Origin: Acidobacteriota bacterium | GTDB lineage: Bacteria; Acidobacteriota; Terriglobia; Bryobacterales; Bryobacteraceae | Direction of reading: 5' to 3' | Length of the DNA stretch: 64,000 nt | Assembly (NCBI GenBank): GCA_026393985.1 | Contig: JAPKZB010000073.1 | Coordinates: 62,001-126,000 of the forward strand | Shown here: piece by piece, positions 16,920 to 25,800 of the stretch | Numbering within the stretch: the stretch's first letter is position 1 | Layout of the letters: each line of letters starts with the position of its first letter | The notes under the pieces: model-generated | Database searches by the model: none | What the model was told of the DNA's origin: nothing | What the model saw: only the letters and a program-made list of their open reading frames with translations | Made by a program: the position numbers and the translations under genes

Positions 16920-19403
16920 ATGGGAAGGATGAAAACCCTCGACTCCCCCTGGCGCTACCAGCCCGAAGAGGGGTTCTACGACGAGGTTCTCCAGCCCTCC
17001 GGCGCCATCCGGCCCCACTGGCGCGGTTTGACCGAATCCATCCTGACCCTCGGCGAAGGTGGCTTCCGCGAACGCTGGAAAGAGGGCCAGCGGCTCATCC
17101 ACGACCACGGCATCACCTACAACGTCTACGGCGACCCCCAAAGCACCGATCGCCCCTGGCCCCTCGACCCCGTGCCCCTCGTCATGGATCCCGCCGAATG
17201 GCGGTCCATTGAAGCTGCCGTCGCCCAACGCGCCCGCCTGCTTAACAGCATCCTCGCCGACGCCTACGGCCCCCAGCGCCTCCTCAAAAACCGCCTGCTG
17301 CCCGCCGAACTGCTCTACCCCAACCCCGGCTTCCTTCGCCCTTGCCAGGGCATCGCCGTGCCGGGCGGCACCTTTCTGCATCTCTACTCCGCCGATATCG
17401 CCCGCGCCCCCAACGGCAACTGGTGGGTCCTCGCCGATCGCACCCAGGCCCCCTCCGGCGCCGGCTACGCCCTCGAAAATCGCCTGGTCTGCTCCCGCGT
17501 CCTCCCCGATGTCTTCAAAAACTCGAACGTCCGCCGCCTGGCGGGCTTCTTTCAAGCCTACCGCCAAACCCTCACCGCCCTCGCCGCCCACCAGCGCGAC
17601 AACCCCCGCATTGTCCTGTTGACGCCCGGACCCTACAACGAAACCTACTTCGAACACGCCTTCCTGGCCCGCTACCTCGGCTTCACCCTCGTCGAAGGCG
17701 GAGACCTCACCGTCCGCGACAACCACGTCTATCTCAAAACCCTCGGCGGCCTGCTACCCGTCGATGTCATCGTCCGCCGCCAGGACGCCGGCTTCTGCGA
17801 CCCGCTCGAACTCCGGCCCGAATCGATGCTCGGCATCCCCGGCCTCGTCCAGGCCGTCCGCTGCGGCAACGTCGCCATCGCCAATGCACTCGGTAGCGGG
17901 ATGGTCGAGTCGGCCGCCCCCTCGGCCTTTTATCCCTCCCTGTGCCGCCAACTGCTCGGCGAAGAGTTGAAGATGCCCACCGTCGCCACCTGGTGGTGCG
18001 GGCAGGAAGGGCCGCTCTCCTACGTCGCCAGCCAGTTGCACAACCTCGTCGTCAAGCCCGTCTTCCCCCGCCCGGGCGACCAGCCCATCTTCGGCGCCCG
18101 GCTCACCGAGGTCGAACGGCGCCAGTTGGTTTCCAAAATGCGCGCCGAGCCCGGCAAGTGGGTAGCCCAGGAGCAGGTCGCCCTCTCCACCGTACCCGTC
18201 TGGGAGGACGGCCAACTCGCCCCCCGCCACGTCGTCGTTCGCGTCTACGCCGTCGCCCACGAAGGCGGCTACAAAGTCATGCCCGGCGGCCTCACCCGCG
18301 TCACCCCGTCGCTCGATAACCTCGTCGTCAGCGTCCAGCGCGGCGGCGGCAGTAAGGACACCTGGGTCCTCGGCGGCAAAGCCGAAGAGCAGCTCACCCT
18401 CTTGCCGCCCACCTCCCGGCGCCTCCCCGTCAGCCGCGCCACCTTCGATCTGCCCAGCCGCGTGGCCGACAACCTGTTCTGGCTCGGCCGCTACCTCGAA
18501 CGCGTCGAAGCCATGGTTCGCGTCATCCGCTCCATGCTCCCCCGCCTCACCCAGGAAAGCGACGCCACCCAGGCCAGCGGCCTCCACGCCGGCGCCCGTC
18601 TTCTCCAGCACCAGGGCTACATCAAACCCACCAGCCCTCACCTCGAAGCCCCCCTGCTCGCCCTCCTCTACGATGGCGCCCGGCGGGGCAGCCTCGGCCA
18701 CAGCATCCATCTCATCCACTCCGTCGTCTGGCCCATGCGCGACCGCATCTCCGCCGACGCCTGGCGCATCCTCACCCGCCTCGACCAGCAGTTCGCCGCC
18801 GAACCGCCCCCCGAACCCCTCCGCCTCTCCGCCGCCCTCGATCTCCTCAACCAGACCGTCATCACCCTGGCCGCCTTCTCCGGCCTCACCCTCGAAAGCA
18901 TGACCCGCGGCGAAGGCTGGCGCTTCCTCGATATCGGCCGCCGCCTCGAACGATCGCTCCAGATGATCGAACTTCTCCAGCACGCCCTCGCCGCTGACCC
19001 CGTCGTCAACCGCGGCGAACTCGAAGCCGTCCTCGAAATCGCCGACAGCACCCTCACCTATCGCGCCCGCTACCAAACCTCCATGCAGACCGACCTCGTC
19101 CTCGACCTGCTCCTGATCGACGAAGCCAACCCCCGCGCACTCGTCTTTCAACTCGCCCGCCTCAGCGAACACCTCGAACAGTTGCCCGAAAGCCGCTCCC
19201 GCACCCGCCGCCCCGCCGAGGCCCGCCTCCTGCTCCGGCTCCTCACCAACGTCCAGCTCGCCGACGTCTCCGATCTCGCCGCGCCCGAATCGCTCCAGCC
19301 CTTCCTGCAAAGAGCCGCCGCCGATCTCCGTCAGCTCTCCGAGCTCCTCACGCGGACGTACTTCAATCACGCCGTCACCTCCCACCGCCTGTCCGCCCCC
19401 TAG
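16920..19403 (+). CDS. circularly permuted ATP-grasp/alpha-E domain fusion protein
   Basis: 827 residues. The first 490 or so are a circularly permuted ATP-grasp (DUF404/DUF407) with the family stretches GITYNVYGDP, RTQAPSGAGYALENR, PYNETYFEHAFLARYLG, DVIVRRQDAGFCDPLEL and the late KWVAQEQVALSTVP and VMPGGLTRV. From about residue 510 an alpha-E (DUF403) domain begins (SRVADNLFWLGRYLERVEAM), all helical. In many genomes these are two genes; here they are fused. Comparative work on amidoligases groups them with transglutaminases and proposes peptide synthesis or tagging; no substrate is established. The transglutaminase gene starts five bases after the stop. Confidence 0.9.
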   Translation: MGRMKTLDSPWRYQPEEGFYDEVLQPSGAIRPHWRGLTESILTLGEGGFRERWKEGQRLIHDHGITYNVYGDPQSTDRPWPLDPVPLVMDPAEWRSIEAAVAQRARLLNSILADAYGPQRLLKNRLLPAELLYPNPGFLRPCQGIAVPGGTFLHLYSADIARAPNGNWWVLADRTQAPSGAGYALENRLVCSRVLPDVFKNSNVRRLAGFFQAYRQTLTALAAHQRDNPRIVLLTPGPYNETYFEHAFLARYLGFTLVEGGDLTVRDNHVYLKTLGGLLPVDVIVRRQDAGFCDPLELRPESMLGIPGLVQAVRCGNVAIANALGSGMVESAAPSAFYPSLCRQLLGEELKMPTVATWWCGQEGPLSYVASQLHNLVVKPVFPRPGDQPIFGARLTEVERRQLVSKMRAEPGKWVAQEQVALSTVPVWEDGQLAPRHVVVRVYAVAHEGGYKVMPGGLTRVTPSLDNLVVSVQRGGGSKDTWVLGGKAEEQLTLLPPTSRRLPVSRATFDLPSRVADNLFWLGRYLERVEAMVRVIRSMLPRLTQESDATQASGLHAGARLLQHQGYIKPTSPHLEAPLLALLYDGARRGSLGHSIHLIHSVVWPMRDRISADAWRILTRLDQQFAAEPPPEPLRLSAALDLLNQTVITLAAFSGLTLESMTRGEGWRFLDIGRRLERSLQMIELLQHALAADPVVNRGELEAVLEIADSTLTYRARYQTSMQTDLVLDLLLIDEANPRALVFQLARLSEHLEQLPESRSRTRRPAEARLLLRLLTNVQLADVSDLAAPESLQPFLQRAAADLRQLSELLTRTYFNHAVTSHRLSAP

Positions 19404-19408
19404 CCTCT

Positions 19409-20293
19409 ATGCTTCTGCGCGCCACCCACACAACCACCTACCGCTACAGCGAACCCGTTTCGATCTGTCACACCGAGGTCCACCTGGCCCCCCGCCCCTC
19501 CAGCCGCCAGCGCCTGCTCGAACACGAACTCGTCATCCGCCCCGAACCGGCCAACCTCGACGAGCGCCTCGACTACTTCGGCAACCCCGTCACTTTCTTC
19601 TGCCTCAGCGAGCCGCACGACACCCTCACCATCACCTCCCACAGCGTCGTTGCACTCGACGGCCAAGCCCCTCCCCTCACCGGCATCTCGCCCCCCTGGC
19701 AGGAGGTCTGCGATCAGCTCCGCCGCCGCGACAACCCCGATACCCTCGCCGCCTGCGAATTTACCTTCGAATCCCCCCTGATCCAACTCGGCCCCGAATT
19801 CGCCGCCTACGCGGCCAAAAGCTTCACCCCCGGCCGCCCCCTCCTCGAGGCCGCCTTTGATCTCTCCCACCGCATCTTCACCGGCTTCACCTACGACCAG
19901 CGCGCCACTACCGTAACCACCCCCGTGCGTGAAGTCCTCAAAACCAAACAGGGCGTTTGCCAGGACTTCGCGCACTTCTTCATCGCCTGCCTCCGCTCGC
20001 TCGGCCTCCCGGCCCGCTACGTCAGCGGCTATCTGCGCAGCGGCCCCAACTCCATCGGCGCCGAGGCCTCCCACGCCTGGGTGGCCGTCTTCTCTCCCGG
20101 CTACGGCTGGTTCGACTTCGATCCCACCAACGACGTCATGCCCGCCGCCGATCATGTCACCGTCGCCTGGGGCCGCGATTACTCCGATGTCACCCCCGTC
20201 AAAGGCGTCGCCCTCGGCGGCGGAGAGCAAACCATCAGCGTCGCTGTCGAGGTGGTCCCCGTCCCTCCACCCGCCCACGCGGAAACAGATTGA
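19409..20293 (+). CDS. transglutaminase family protein
   Basis: 294 residues. The N-terminal bacterial transglutaminase-like domain (LRATHTTTYRYSEPVSICHT) precedes the catalytic core: Cys in KQGVCQDFAHFFIACLRSLG (about residue 182), His in EASHAWVAVFSPGYGW and Asp in FDFDPTNDVMP. The fold forms or breaks isopeptide or peptide bonds. It has no signal peptide and is five bases downstream of the ATP-grasp/alpha-E gene, so the two form the known ATP-grasp/alpha-E/transglutaminase set. Whether it acts as a protease on a peptide made by its partner is not known. Confidence 0.92.
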   Translation: MLLRATHTTTYRYSEPVSICHTEVHLAPRPSSRQRLLEHELVIRPEPANLDERLDYFGNPVTFFCLSEPHDTLTITSHSVVALDGQAPPLTGISPPWQEVCDQLRRRDNPDTLAACEFTFESPLIQLGPEFAAYAAKSFTPGRPLLEAAFDLSHRIFTGFTYDQRATTVTTPVREVLKTKQGVCQDFAHFFIACLRSLGLPARYVSGYLRSGPNSIGAEASHAWVAVFSPGYGWFDFDPTNDVMPAADHVTVAWGRDYSDVTPVKGVALGGGEQTISVAVEVVPVPPPAHAETD

Positions 20294-20313
20294 CGGAAAA
20301 TTGTGCGGTCGAT

Positions 20314-20341
20314 TTGGCATTGCCAAAAATTTTGCTATACT
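20314..20341 (+). promoter_or_regulatory. strong sigma70-type promoter for the tRNA-tuf operon
   Basis: -35 TTGGCA at 20314-20319, 16-base spacer, -10 TATACT at 20336-20341, with an extended-10 TG at 20333-20334. The tRNA starts about 50 bases later. The AT-rich spacer and position suit a stable RNA operon. It overlaps nothing and follows the transglutaminase stop. Confidence 0.7.
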
Positions 20342-20391
20342 CAAGCTGTTTGGCCGTTGCCGGAGCAATCCTATGCGCGCCTGATAAGTTC

Positions 20392-20467
20392 GCTGGCGTA
20401 GCTCAGCTGGTAGAGCATCTGATTTGTAATCAGAGGGTCGGGGGTTCGATCCCCTCCGCCAGCTCCA
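20392..20467 (+). tRNA. tRNA-Thr (anticodon TGT)
   Basis: Acceptor GCTGGCG pairs with CGCCAGC, D-arm GCTCAGCTGGTAGAGC, anticodon stem CTGAT/ATCAG around the loop with TGT, T-arm GGGGGTTCGATCCCC, and an encoded CCA end. First of three tRNAs before tuf, as in the E. coli thrU-tyrU-glyT-thrT-tufB operon. Confidence 0.96.
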
Positions 20468-20489
20468 GTTTTGTGAGCCGGAACAATGT

Positions 20490-20576
20490 GGACAGGTGGC
20501 GGAGCGGTCAATCGCAGCAGACTGTAAATCTGCCGCCCATCGGGCTACGAAGGTTCAAATCCTTCCCTGTCCACCA
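20490..20576 (+). tRNA. tRNA-Tyr (anticodon GTA)
   Basis: Class II tRNA with a long variable arm. Acceptor GGACAGG pairs with CCTGTCC, the anticodon loop contains GTA (GCAGACTGTAAATCTGC), the T-loop is GGTTCAAATCC, and CCA is encoded. Lies 22 bases after tRNA-Thr. Confidence 0.96.
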
Positions 20577-20585
20577 TCAATTTAA

Positions 20586-20661
<76 letters not shown>

Positions 20662-20691
20662 TCCCTTCTCCCTCCCGGTAGGAAAAATTCC

Positions 20692-21879
20692 ATGGCGAAA
20701 GAAAAATTTGATCGTAGTAAGCCGCACGTAAACATCGGTACAATCGGTCACATCGATCACGGCAAGACCACCTTGACTGCCGCGATCACCAAAGTGCTGA
20801 GCAAGCACAACCCGAAGAACTCCTTCCGCAGCTTCGACTCGATCGACAACGCGCCGGAAGAGAAGGCTCGTGGTATCACGATTAACGCGGCGCACGTCGA
20901 GTACGAGACGCCGAATCGGCACTACGCTCACGTGGACTGCCCCGGCCACGCCGACTACATCAAGAACATGATCACCGGCGCCGCGCAGATGGACGGCGCG
21001 ATTCTGGTGGTGGCCGCCACCGACGGCCCGATGCCCCAGACCCGGGAGCACATTCTGCTCGCTCGTCAGGTTGGCGTGCCCTACATCGTGGTTGCCCTGA
21101 ACAAGGTCGACATGGTGGAAGACGCCGAACTGCTCGAACTCGTCGAACTCGAAGTGCGCGAACTGCTGAAGAGCTACCAGTTCCCGGGCGACGATCTGCC
21201 GGTGTGCCGCGTCTCGGCTCTCGGCGGGTTGAATGGTGAACCGGAATGGGAATTGGCTATCGACAAGTTGATGGAAGCGGTCGACCAGTACGTGCCGATG
21301 CCCGAGCGGGTCATCGACAAGCCGATGCTGATGCCGATCGAGGACATTTTCTCGATCCAGGGCCGCGGCACCGTGGTGACGGGTCGTATCGAACAGGGTA
21401 TCTGCAAGGTCGGTGAGGAAATGGAGATCGTTGGCTTCCGCGACACACGGAAGACGGTCATCACTGGCGTCGAAATGTTTAAGAAGTTGCTCGACGAAGG
21501 TCGGGCGGGCGACAACGTGGGTCTGCTGCTGCGCGGTATCGATAAGGATGACGTCGAGCGCGGACAGGTGATTGCCAAGCCGGGTTCGATCAAGCCGCAC
21601 AAGAACTTCAAGGGTGAAGTTTACGTATTGAGCAAAGAGGAAGGTGGTCGTCACACGCCGTTCTTCAACGGTTACCGTCCGCAGTTCTACTTCCGGACGA
21701 CGGACGTGACGGGTGTGGCGAAATTGCCGGAAGGCACCGAGATGGTGATGCCGGGCGACAACGTCCAGCTCACGATCGAGTTGATCACCCCGGTCGCCAT
21801 GGATAAGGGCTTGCGGTTTGCGATCCGGGAAGGCGGCCGTACCGTCGGGGCCGGCACCGTGACCGAGATTATCGCTTAA
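20692..21879 (+). CDS. tuf: elongation factor Tu
   Basis: 395 residues from the ATG at 20692 (AGGA lies eight bases upstream; the longer open frame runs through the tRNA and is not coding). GTPase motifs: [22 protein letters not shown] and [20 protein letters not shown]. Domains 2 and 3 follow, with [12 protein letters not shown] and [13 protein letters not shown]. Delivers aminoacyl-tRNA to the ribosome. Two tRNA-Thr and tRNA-Tyr are in the same leader, a classic arrangement. Confidence 0.98.
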   Translation: MAKEKFDRSKPHVNIGTIGHIDHGKTTLTAAITKVLSKHNPKNSFRSFDSIDNAPEEKARGITINAAHVEYETPNRHYAHVDCPGHADYIKNMITGAAQMDGAILVVAATDGPMPQTREHILLARQVGVPYIVVALNKVDMVEDAELLELVELEVRELLKSYQFPGDDLPVCRVSALGGLNGEPEWELAIDKLMEAVDQYVPMPERVIDKPMLMPIEDIFSIQGRGTVVTGRIEQGICKVGEEMEIVGFRDTRKTVITGVEMFKKLLDEGRAGDNVGLLLRGIDKDDVERGQVIAKPGSIKPHKNFKGEVYVLSKEEGGRHTPFFNGYRPQFYFRTTDVTGVAKLPEGTEMVMPGDNVQLTIELITPVAMDKGLRFAIREGGRTVGAGTVTEIIA

Positions 21880-21908
21880 GAATAGGCCCCCGAAGGGTGG
21901 CCCGGAAA

Positions 21909-21934
21909 GCCCCGGTTCGACGACCGGGGCCTTT
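21909..21934 (+). terminator. intrinsic terminator after tuf
   Basis: GCCCCGGT (21909-21916) pairs with ACCGGGGC (21923-21930) around a TCGACG loop and is followed by CTTTG. Eight GC-rich pairs with a short T-tract. The tRNA-tuf transcript probably ends here. A -10-like TATAAT at 21940-21945 directly after it suggests a new promoter for rpmG; its -35 (TTCGAC, inside the hairpin) is weak. Confidence 0.75.
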
Positions 21935-21968
21935 GTCTGTATAATGAGAGATTTGGGAGTATTGCATC

Positions 21969-22118
21969 ATGCGCGAAATCATCAAATTGCAGTGTACCGA
22001 GACCAAAGACATTAATTATTGGACGACGAAGAACAAGAAGAAGACGACCGAGCGCATCGAACTCATGAAGTACTCCCCCCGTCTTCGCCGTCACACTTTG
22101 CACCGCGAAGTGAAGTAG
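21969..22118 (+). CDS. rpmG: 50S ribosomal protein L33
   Basis: 49 residues, [18 protein letters not shown] at the start and HTLHREVK at the end, the normal L33 length. Zinc-binding L33 has four Cys in two pairs; here only the first Cys (residue 9) remains, the second of the pair is Thr, and the later pair is replaced by Ser/Arg (YSPRLRRHT). It is therefore a Cys-poor, probably zinc-independent form. Sits between tuf and tRNA-Trp, as expected in the secE-nusG block. Confidence 0.95.
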   Translation: MREIIKLQCTETKDINYWTTKNKKKTTERIELMKYSPRLRRHTLHREVK

Positions 22119-22126
22119 TCCACTTT

Positions 22127-22200
22127 AGGGGCATAGGCTAACGGTAAACCAGCGGTCTCCAAAACCGCCTTTGGGGGTTCGAATCCCTCTGCCCCTGCCA
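22127..22200 (+). tRNA. tRNA-Trp (anticodon CCA)
   Basis: Acceptor AGGGGCA pairs with TGCCCCT, anticodon stem GCGGT/ACCGC around a loop holding CCA, T-arm GGGGGTTCGAATCCCTC, and CCA encoded at 22198-22200. Lies between rpmG and secE, a widespread order. Confidence 0.96.
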
Positions 22201-22213
22201 CTCTCTCGATCAC

Positions 22214-22492
22214 ATGGCTGCCACACACGAGTTAACTATGGGTACCAAGAGCGTCACTCCCGAACAAAACAGCGTCGGGTCGGGCATCGCCGCCTGGCCG
22301 GCGATTGTCAAAACTTACATCGAAGATTTGAAGATGGAGATGCGTCGCGTCACTTGGCCCAACTGGGAGCAGGTGAAGGCCACTACCGCTGTAGTGATCG
22401 CCTCCGTGTTTGTATTCGCGGCCTATTTTGCTCTTGTCGATCTCCTGATCGGCCGCGGCATTACGCAATTATTCAAGGTCATGGGCAAATAG
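22214..22492 (+). CDS. secE: preprotein translocase subunit SecE
   Basis: 92 residues (84 if the ATG at 22238 is used). The signature EMRRVTWPNWEQVKATTAVV precedes a single membrane helix (VIASVFVFAAYFALVDLLIG). SecE is the clamp of the SecYEG channel. Neither start has a strong ribosome site. The stop is directly followed by the nusG ATG with no gap, so nusG is translationally coupled. Confidence 0.95.
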   Translation: MAATHELTMGTKSVTPEQNSVGSGIAAWPAIVKTYIEDLKMEMRRVTWPNWEQVKATTAVVIASVFVFAAYFALVDLLIGRGITQLFKVMGK

Positions 22493-23119
22493 ATGCCGGA
22501 AGACGACTTCGAACTGGAATCCCCCGCTCCGCCCGCCGTCGAAGCCGAAACCGCCGAAGCCTCTTCGGGGCCGTTGGATTTGGCCACGACCAAGAACTGG
22601 TACATCATTCACACCTATTCGGGTTTTGAGAACAAGGTTGCGGAGTCGTTGCGCGGCCGCGCGCAGGCCTTTGGTTTTAATGAGCGCTTGGGTCAAATCC
22701 TGATTCCCACCGAAGAGGTGTTCGAACTCCGAAACGGCAAGAAAGTTACCAGCAAACGTCTCCTCTATCCCGGTTATGTCCTGATCGAGATGGAGATGGA
22801 CGACGAACTTTGGCACGCGGTGAAGGATACCCCGCGCGTCACCGGCTTTGTCGGTGGCGGCAACAACCCCGTTCCGCTCACGGCGGACGAGGTCAATTCC
22901 ATCCTCTACCGGCAGTCCAACGTGGGAGACCGTCCCAAGCCCAAGCTCACTTTCGAGCGTAACGAAACGGTCCGTATCACCGAAGGTCCATTTACGAACT
23001 TCTCCGGAAAGGTGGACGAAATCAACGCAGACAAGAGTACCCTGCGTGTGATGGTTACCATCTTCGGGCGTTCAACCCCGGTGGAACTCGACTTCGAACA
23101 GGTCGAAAAAATCCAATAA
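22493..23119 (+). CDS. nusG: transcription termination/antitermination factor NusG
   Basis: 208 residues. An acidic, Pro/Glu-rich N-terminal tail of about 34 residues precedes the NGN domain ([39 protein letters not shown]), and the C-terminal KOW domain is [20 protein letters not shown]. It links RNA polymerase to the ribosome or Rho. The acidic extension is longer than in E. coli NusG. Starts on the base after the secE stop. Confidence 0.97.
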   Translation: MPEDDFELESPAPPAVEAETAEASSGPLDLATTKNWYIIHTYSGFENKVAESLRGRAQAFGFNERLGQILIPTEEVFELRNGKKVTSKRLLYPGYVLIEMEMDDELWHAVKDTPRVTGFVGGGNNPVPLTADEVNSILYRQSNVGDRPKPKLTFERNETVRITEGPFTNFSGKVDEINADKSTLRVMVTIFGRSTPVELDFEQVEKIQ

Positions 23120-23138
23120 ACCTAGTAAGAGCATATAA

Positions 23139-23567
23139 ATGGCAAAGAAAGTTACTGGGCAGGTAAAACTGCAGATCCCTGCCGGCAAGGCCACCCCCGC
23201 GCCTCCGGTCGGTACCGCCCTTGGTCCGCAAGGCGTCAACATCATGGAGTTTGTGAAGGCGTACAACGCCCGCACCTCCGCTCCCGAACAGGCGGGTCTC
23301 ATCATCCCGGTCGTGATCACCATCTACTCCGACCGCTCCTTCACCTTCATCACCAAGACCCCCCCGGTTGCCGTGTTGATCAAGAAGGCGATCAAGCTCG
23401 AGCGCGGCTCGCCCACCCCGAACAAGGTCAAGGTCGGTAAGATCACCCGAGCCCAGATCGCCGAGATCGCCAAGATAAAAATGCCGGACCTTAACAGCTT
23501 CACCATCGAGTCCGCCATTGCCCAGGTCGAAGGTGCCTGTAAGAGCATGGGCGTAGACATCGTCTAA
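23139..23567 (+). CDS. rplK: 50S ribosomal protein L11
   Basis: 142 residues, the standard length. [20 protein letters not shown] and [15 protein letters not shown] mark the N-terminal domain; [20 protein letters not shown] and a final MGVDIV the rRNA-binding domain. Part of the ribosomal stalk base. Follows nusG by 19 bases. Confidence 0.98.
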   Translation: MAKKVTGQVKLQIPAGKATPAPPVGTALGPQGVNIMEFVKAYNARTSAPEQAGLIIPVVITIYSDRSFTFITKTPPVAVLIKKAIKLERGSPTPNKVKVGKITRAQIAEIAKIKMPDLNSFTIESAIAQVEGACKSMGVDIV

Positions 23568-23657
23568 CCCAAACTGATACCCTGAAGTAGTTGATTTCTC
23601 ATGGGAGGTCGTCGCCTGCTCCGGCAGGATGGTACGGCCGCTAGGACCAAATACAAT

Positions 23658-24371
<714 letters not shown>

Positions 24372-24383
24372 GAGTAAGAGGCG

Positions 24384-24911
24384 ATGAAGAAGAGAGCAGA
24401 CAAAACCAAAGATCTGGCATTCCTGCGCGGCGAATTCGAACAGACCGCGAACATCTTCGTGACCGGTTATGAAAAAATGACCGTCGCCCAGGATTACAAC
24501 CTCCGCAAGACCATTAAGGGAGTGGGCGGCAGCTACAAGGTCGTCAAGAACAACCTGGCCCGCAAGGCCAGCGAAGGCTTGAAGAGCGAAGGCTTGTTTG
24601 AAAAACTCGCTGGCATGAGCGCCGTCGCCTATACCAAAGGCGATGTGGTCGCCCTCGCAAAAGCGTTGACGGGCTACGCCAAGACCGTTCCGGCGTTCAG
24701 CTTCAAAGGCGGACTCGTCGAAGGCACCGTCGTCGACGTCAAGTCGATCGCCGACCTCGCCGCTCTTCCCGCCAAGGAAGAGATTTACGCCAAGCTGCTG
24801 TTCCTGATCCAGGCCCCCGCTCAGCGAGTGGTCACGGTTACCAACGCGGTTGGCCGCAACCTCGCCGTGGTCGTCGATCAGGGCGTCAAAGAGAACAAGT
24901 TCCAGGCTTAA
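24384..24911 (+). CDS. rplJ: 50S ribosomal protein L10
   Basis: 175 residues. [20 protein letters not shown], then [20 protein letters not shown] and a C-terminal helix that binds L7/L12 dimers. The gap to rplA is only 12 bases, too short for a long L10 leader; the large untranslated stretch is after this gene instead. Confidence 0.97.
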   Translation: MKKRADKTKDLAFLRGEFEQTANIFVTGYEKMTVAQDYNLRKTIKGVGGSYKVVKNNLARKASEGLKSEGLFEKLAGMSAVAYTKGDVVALAKALTGYAKTVPAFSFKGGLVEGTVVDVKSIADLAALPAKEEIYAKLLFLIQAPAQRVVTVTNAVGRNLAVVVDQGVKENKFQA

Positions 24912-24916
24912 CTTAT

Positions 24917-24963
24917 TTTCGGAGCCGTTCGCTTCTGTCGGCGATCAGACTCCTCCCGAAAGT
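24917..24963 (+). promoter_or_regulatory. hairpin in the rplJ-rplL spacer (attenuator or processing site)
   Basis: TTTCGGAG (24918-24925) pairs with CTCCCGAAA (24954-24962) with one bulged C, enclosing an inner CCG/CGG pairing. It lacks a U-tract. The 171-base spacer from 24912 to 25082 is much longer than the gaps nearby and holds no ORF. This could be an attenuator, an RNase processing site or an L10-type control element; function is inferred. Confidence 0.4.
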
Positions 24964-25082
24964 ACCTCTGTCGCGCCCACTCCTCTCCGGCCGTCGCGGC
25001 AATAATCGAAACTCAGCTCCGCCGTCTTCTACCGGTGTGGGCTCAAGCAATCAAACAAATTCCACTCAGGAGCATTACGAAA

Positions 25083-25466
25083 ATGGCAGATATCAACGCG
25101 ATTGCAGAACAGATTCAGGGCCTGACCCTTCTCGAGGCCTCCCAGCTGGTGAAGTTGCTCGAAGAAAAGCTCGGCGTTTCGGCCGCTGCTGCCGCCGTGG
25201 CCGCAGCCCCGGCCGGTGGCGCCGCCGCTGCTGCCCCTGTCGTTGAAGAGAAGACGGAATTCAACGTCATCCTCACCGCCGCCGGCGCCAACAAGATCAA
25301 CGTCATCAAAGCCGTCCGGGAAGTAGTCTCCGGCCTCGGCCTCAAGGAAGCCAAAGACCTCGTCGACGGCGCTCCGAAGGCTGTCAAAGAGGGTGTCAGC
25401 AAGGAAGAGGCGGCCACCATCCAGAAGAAGCTCGTCGACGCCGGCGCCACCGTCGAAATCAAGTAG
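25083..25466 (+). CDS. rplL: 50S ribosomal protein L7/L12
   Basis: 127 residues from the ATG at 25083 (AGGAG lies ten bases upstream; the longer frame from 25035 is spacer). [20 protein letters not shown] is the dimerisation domain, an Ala/Gly hinge follows ([19 protein letters not shown]), and the C-terminal domain is [20 protein letters not shown] to the end. Stalk protein that recruits elongation factors. The next genes are not rpoB and rpoC. Confidence 0.98.
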   Translation: MADINAIAEQIQGLTLLEASQLVKLLEEKLGVSAAAAAVAAAPAGGAAAAAPVVEEKTEFNVILTAAGANKINVIKAVREVVSGLGLKEAKDLVDGAPKAVKEGVSKEEAATIQKKLVDAGATVEIK

Positions 25467-25491
25467 CTTTTTCGTAGTACGAATTACCCGA

Positions 25492-25516
25492 CCCCCGGCT
25501 TCGGCCGGGGGTTTTC
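25492..25516 (+). terminator. intrinsic terminator after rplL
   Basis: CCCCCGGC (25492-25499), TTCG tetraloop, GCCGGGGG (25504-25511), then TTTTC. An eight-pair GC stem with a UUCG loop and U-tract, a textbook terminator. It separates the ribosomal block from the following hydrolase gene. Confidence 0.9.
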
Positions 25517-25544
25517 TTGTTCTATACTCAGATCCCGGTTCTTC

Positions 25545-25800
25545 ATGACGCCCCGCCTCCCGCTCTGCCTCCTCCTGCTCCTTACCCTCGCTCCCGCGCA
25601 ACCTCCCGCGCCTCCGCCCCCGGCCGTCCTCACCCCCGCCCAAAAACAGCAACTCACCGAGACCACCCAACAGCTCGCCGCGCTGCTCGCCCAACTCCGC
25701 GCCCAAAAGGTCGACCCGCCCTCCTCGCCGATGTCGCCATCTTCCACAAAGCCGGCGCCATGCTCGAAGAGCATCCCGAAGAGTTCTTCCTCCCGCCGAC
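25545..25800 (+). pseudogene. displaced N-terminus of the following hydrolase gene
   Basis: An ATG at 25545 starts a signal peptide (RLPLCLLLLLTLAPAQ) and helical sequence (QLAALLAQLRAQKVDP) that is clearly part of the protein continuing at 25801. The reading moves to the next frame near 25715 (LLADVAIFHKAGAMLEEHPE) and again near 25793 (ADVPRFLN), each time beside a CCC run, as if one C were missing twice. With both bases restored the protein would be about 665 residues. A TATACT at 25523-25528 could be its -10. Either a real mutation or a base-calling error. Confidence 0.65.

Noticed and set aside
20290-20295. TTGACG as -35 of the tRNA operon promoter
   Set aside because: It is 40 bases from the TATACT; TTGGCA at 20314 has the proper 16-base spacing.
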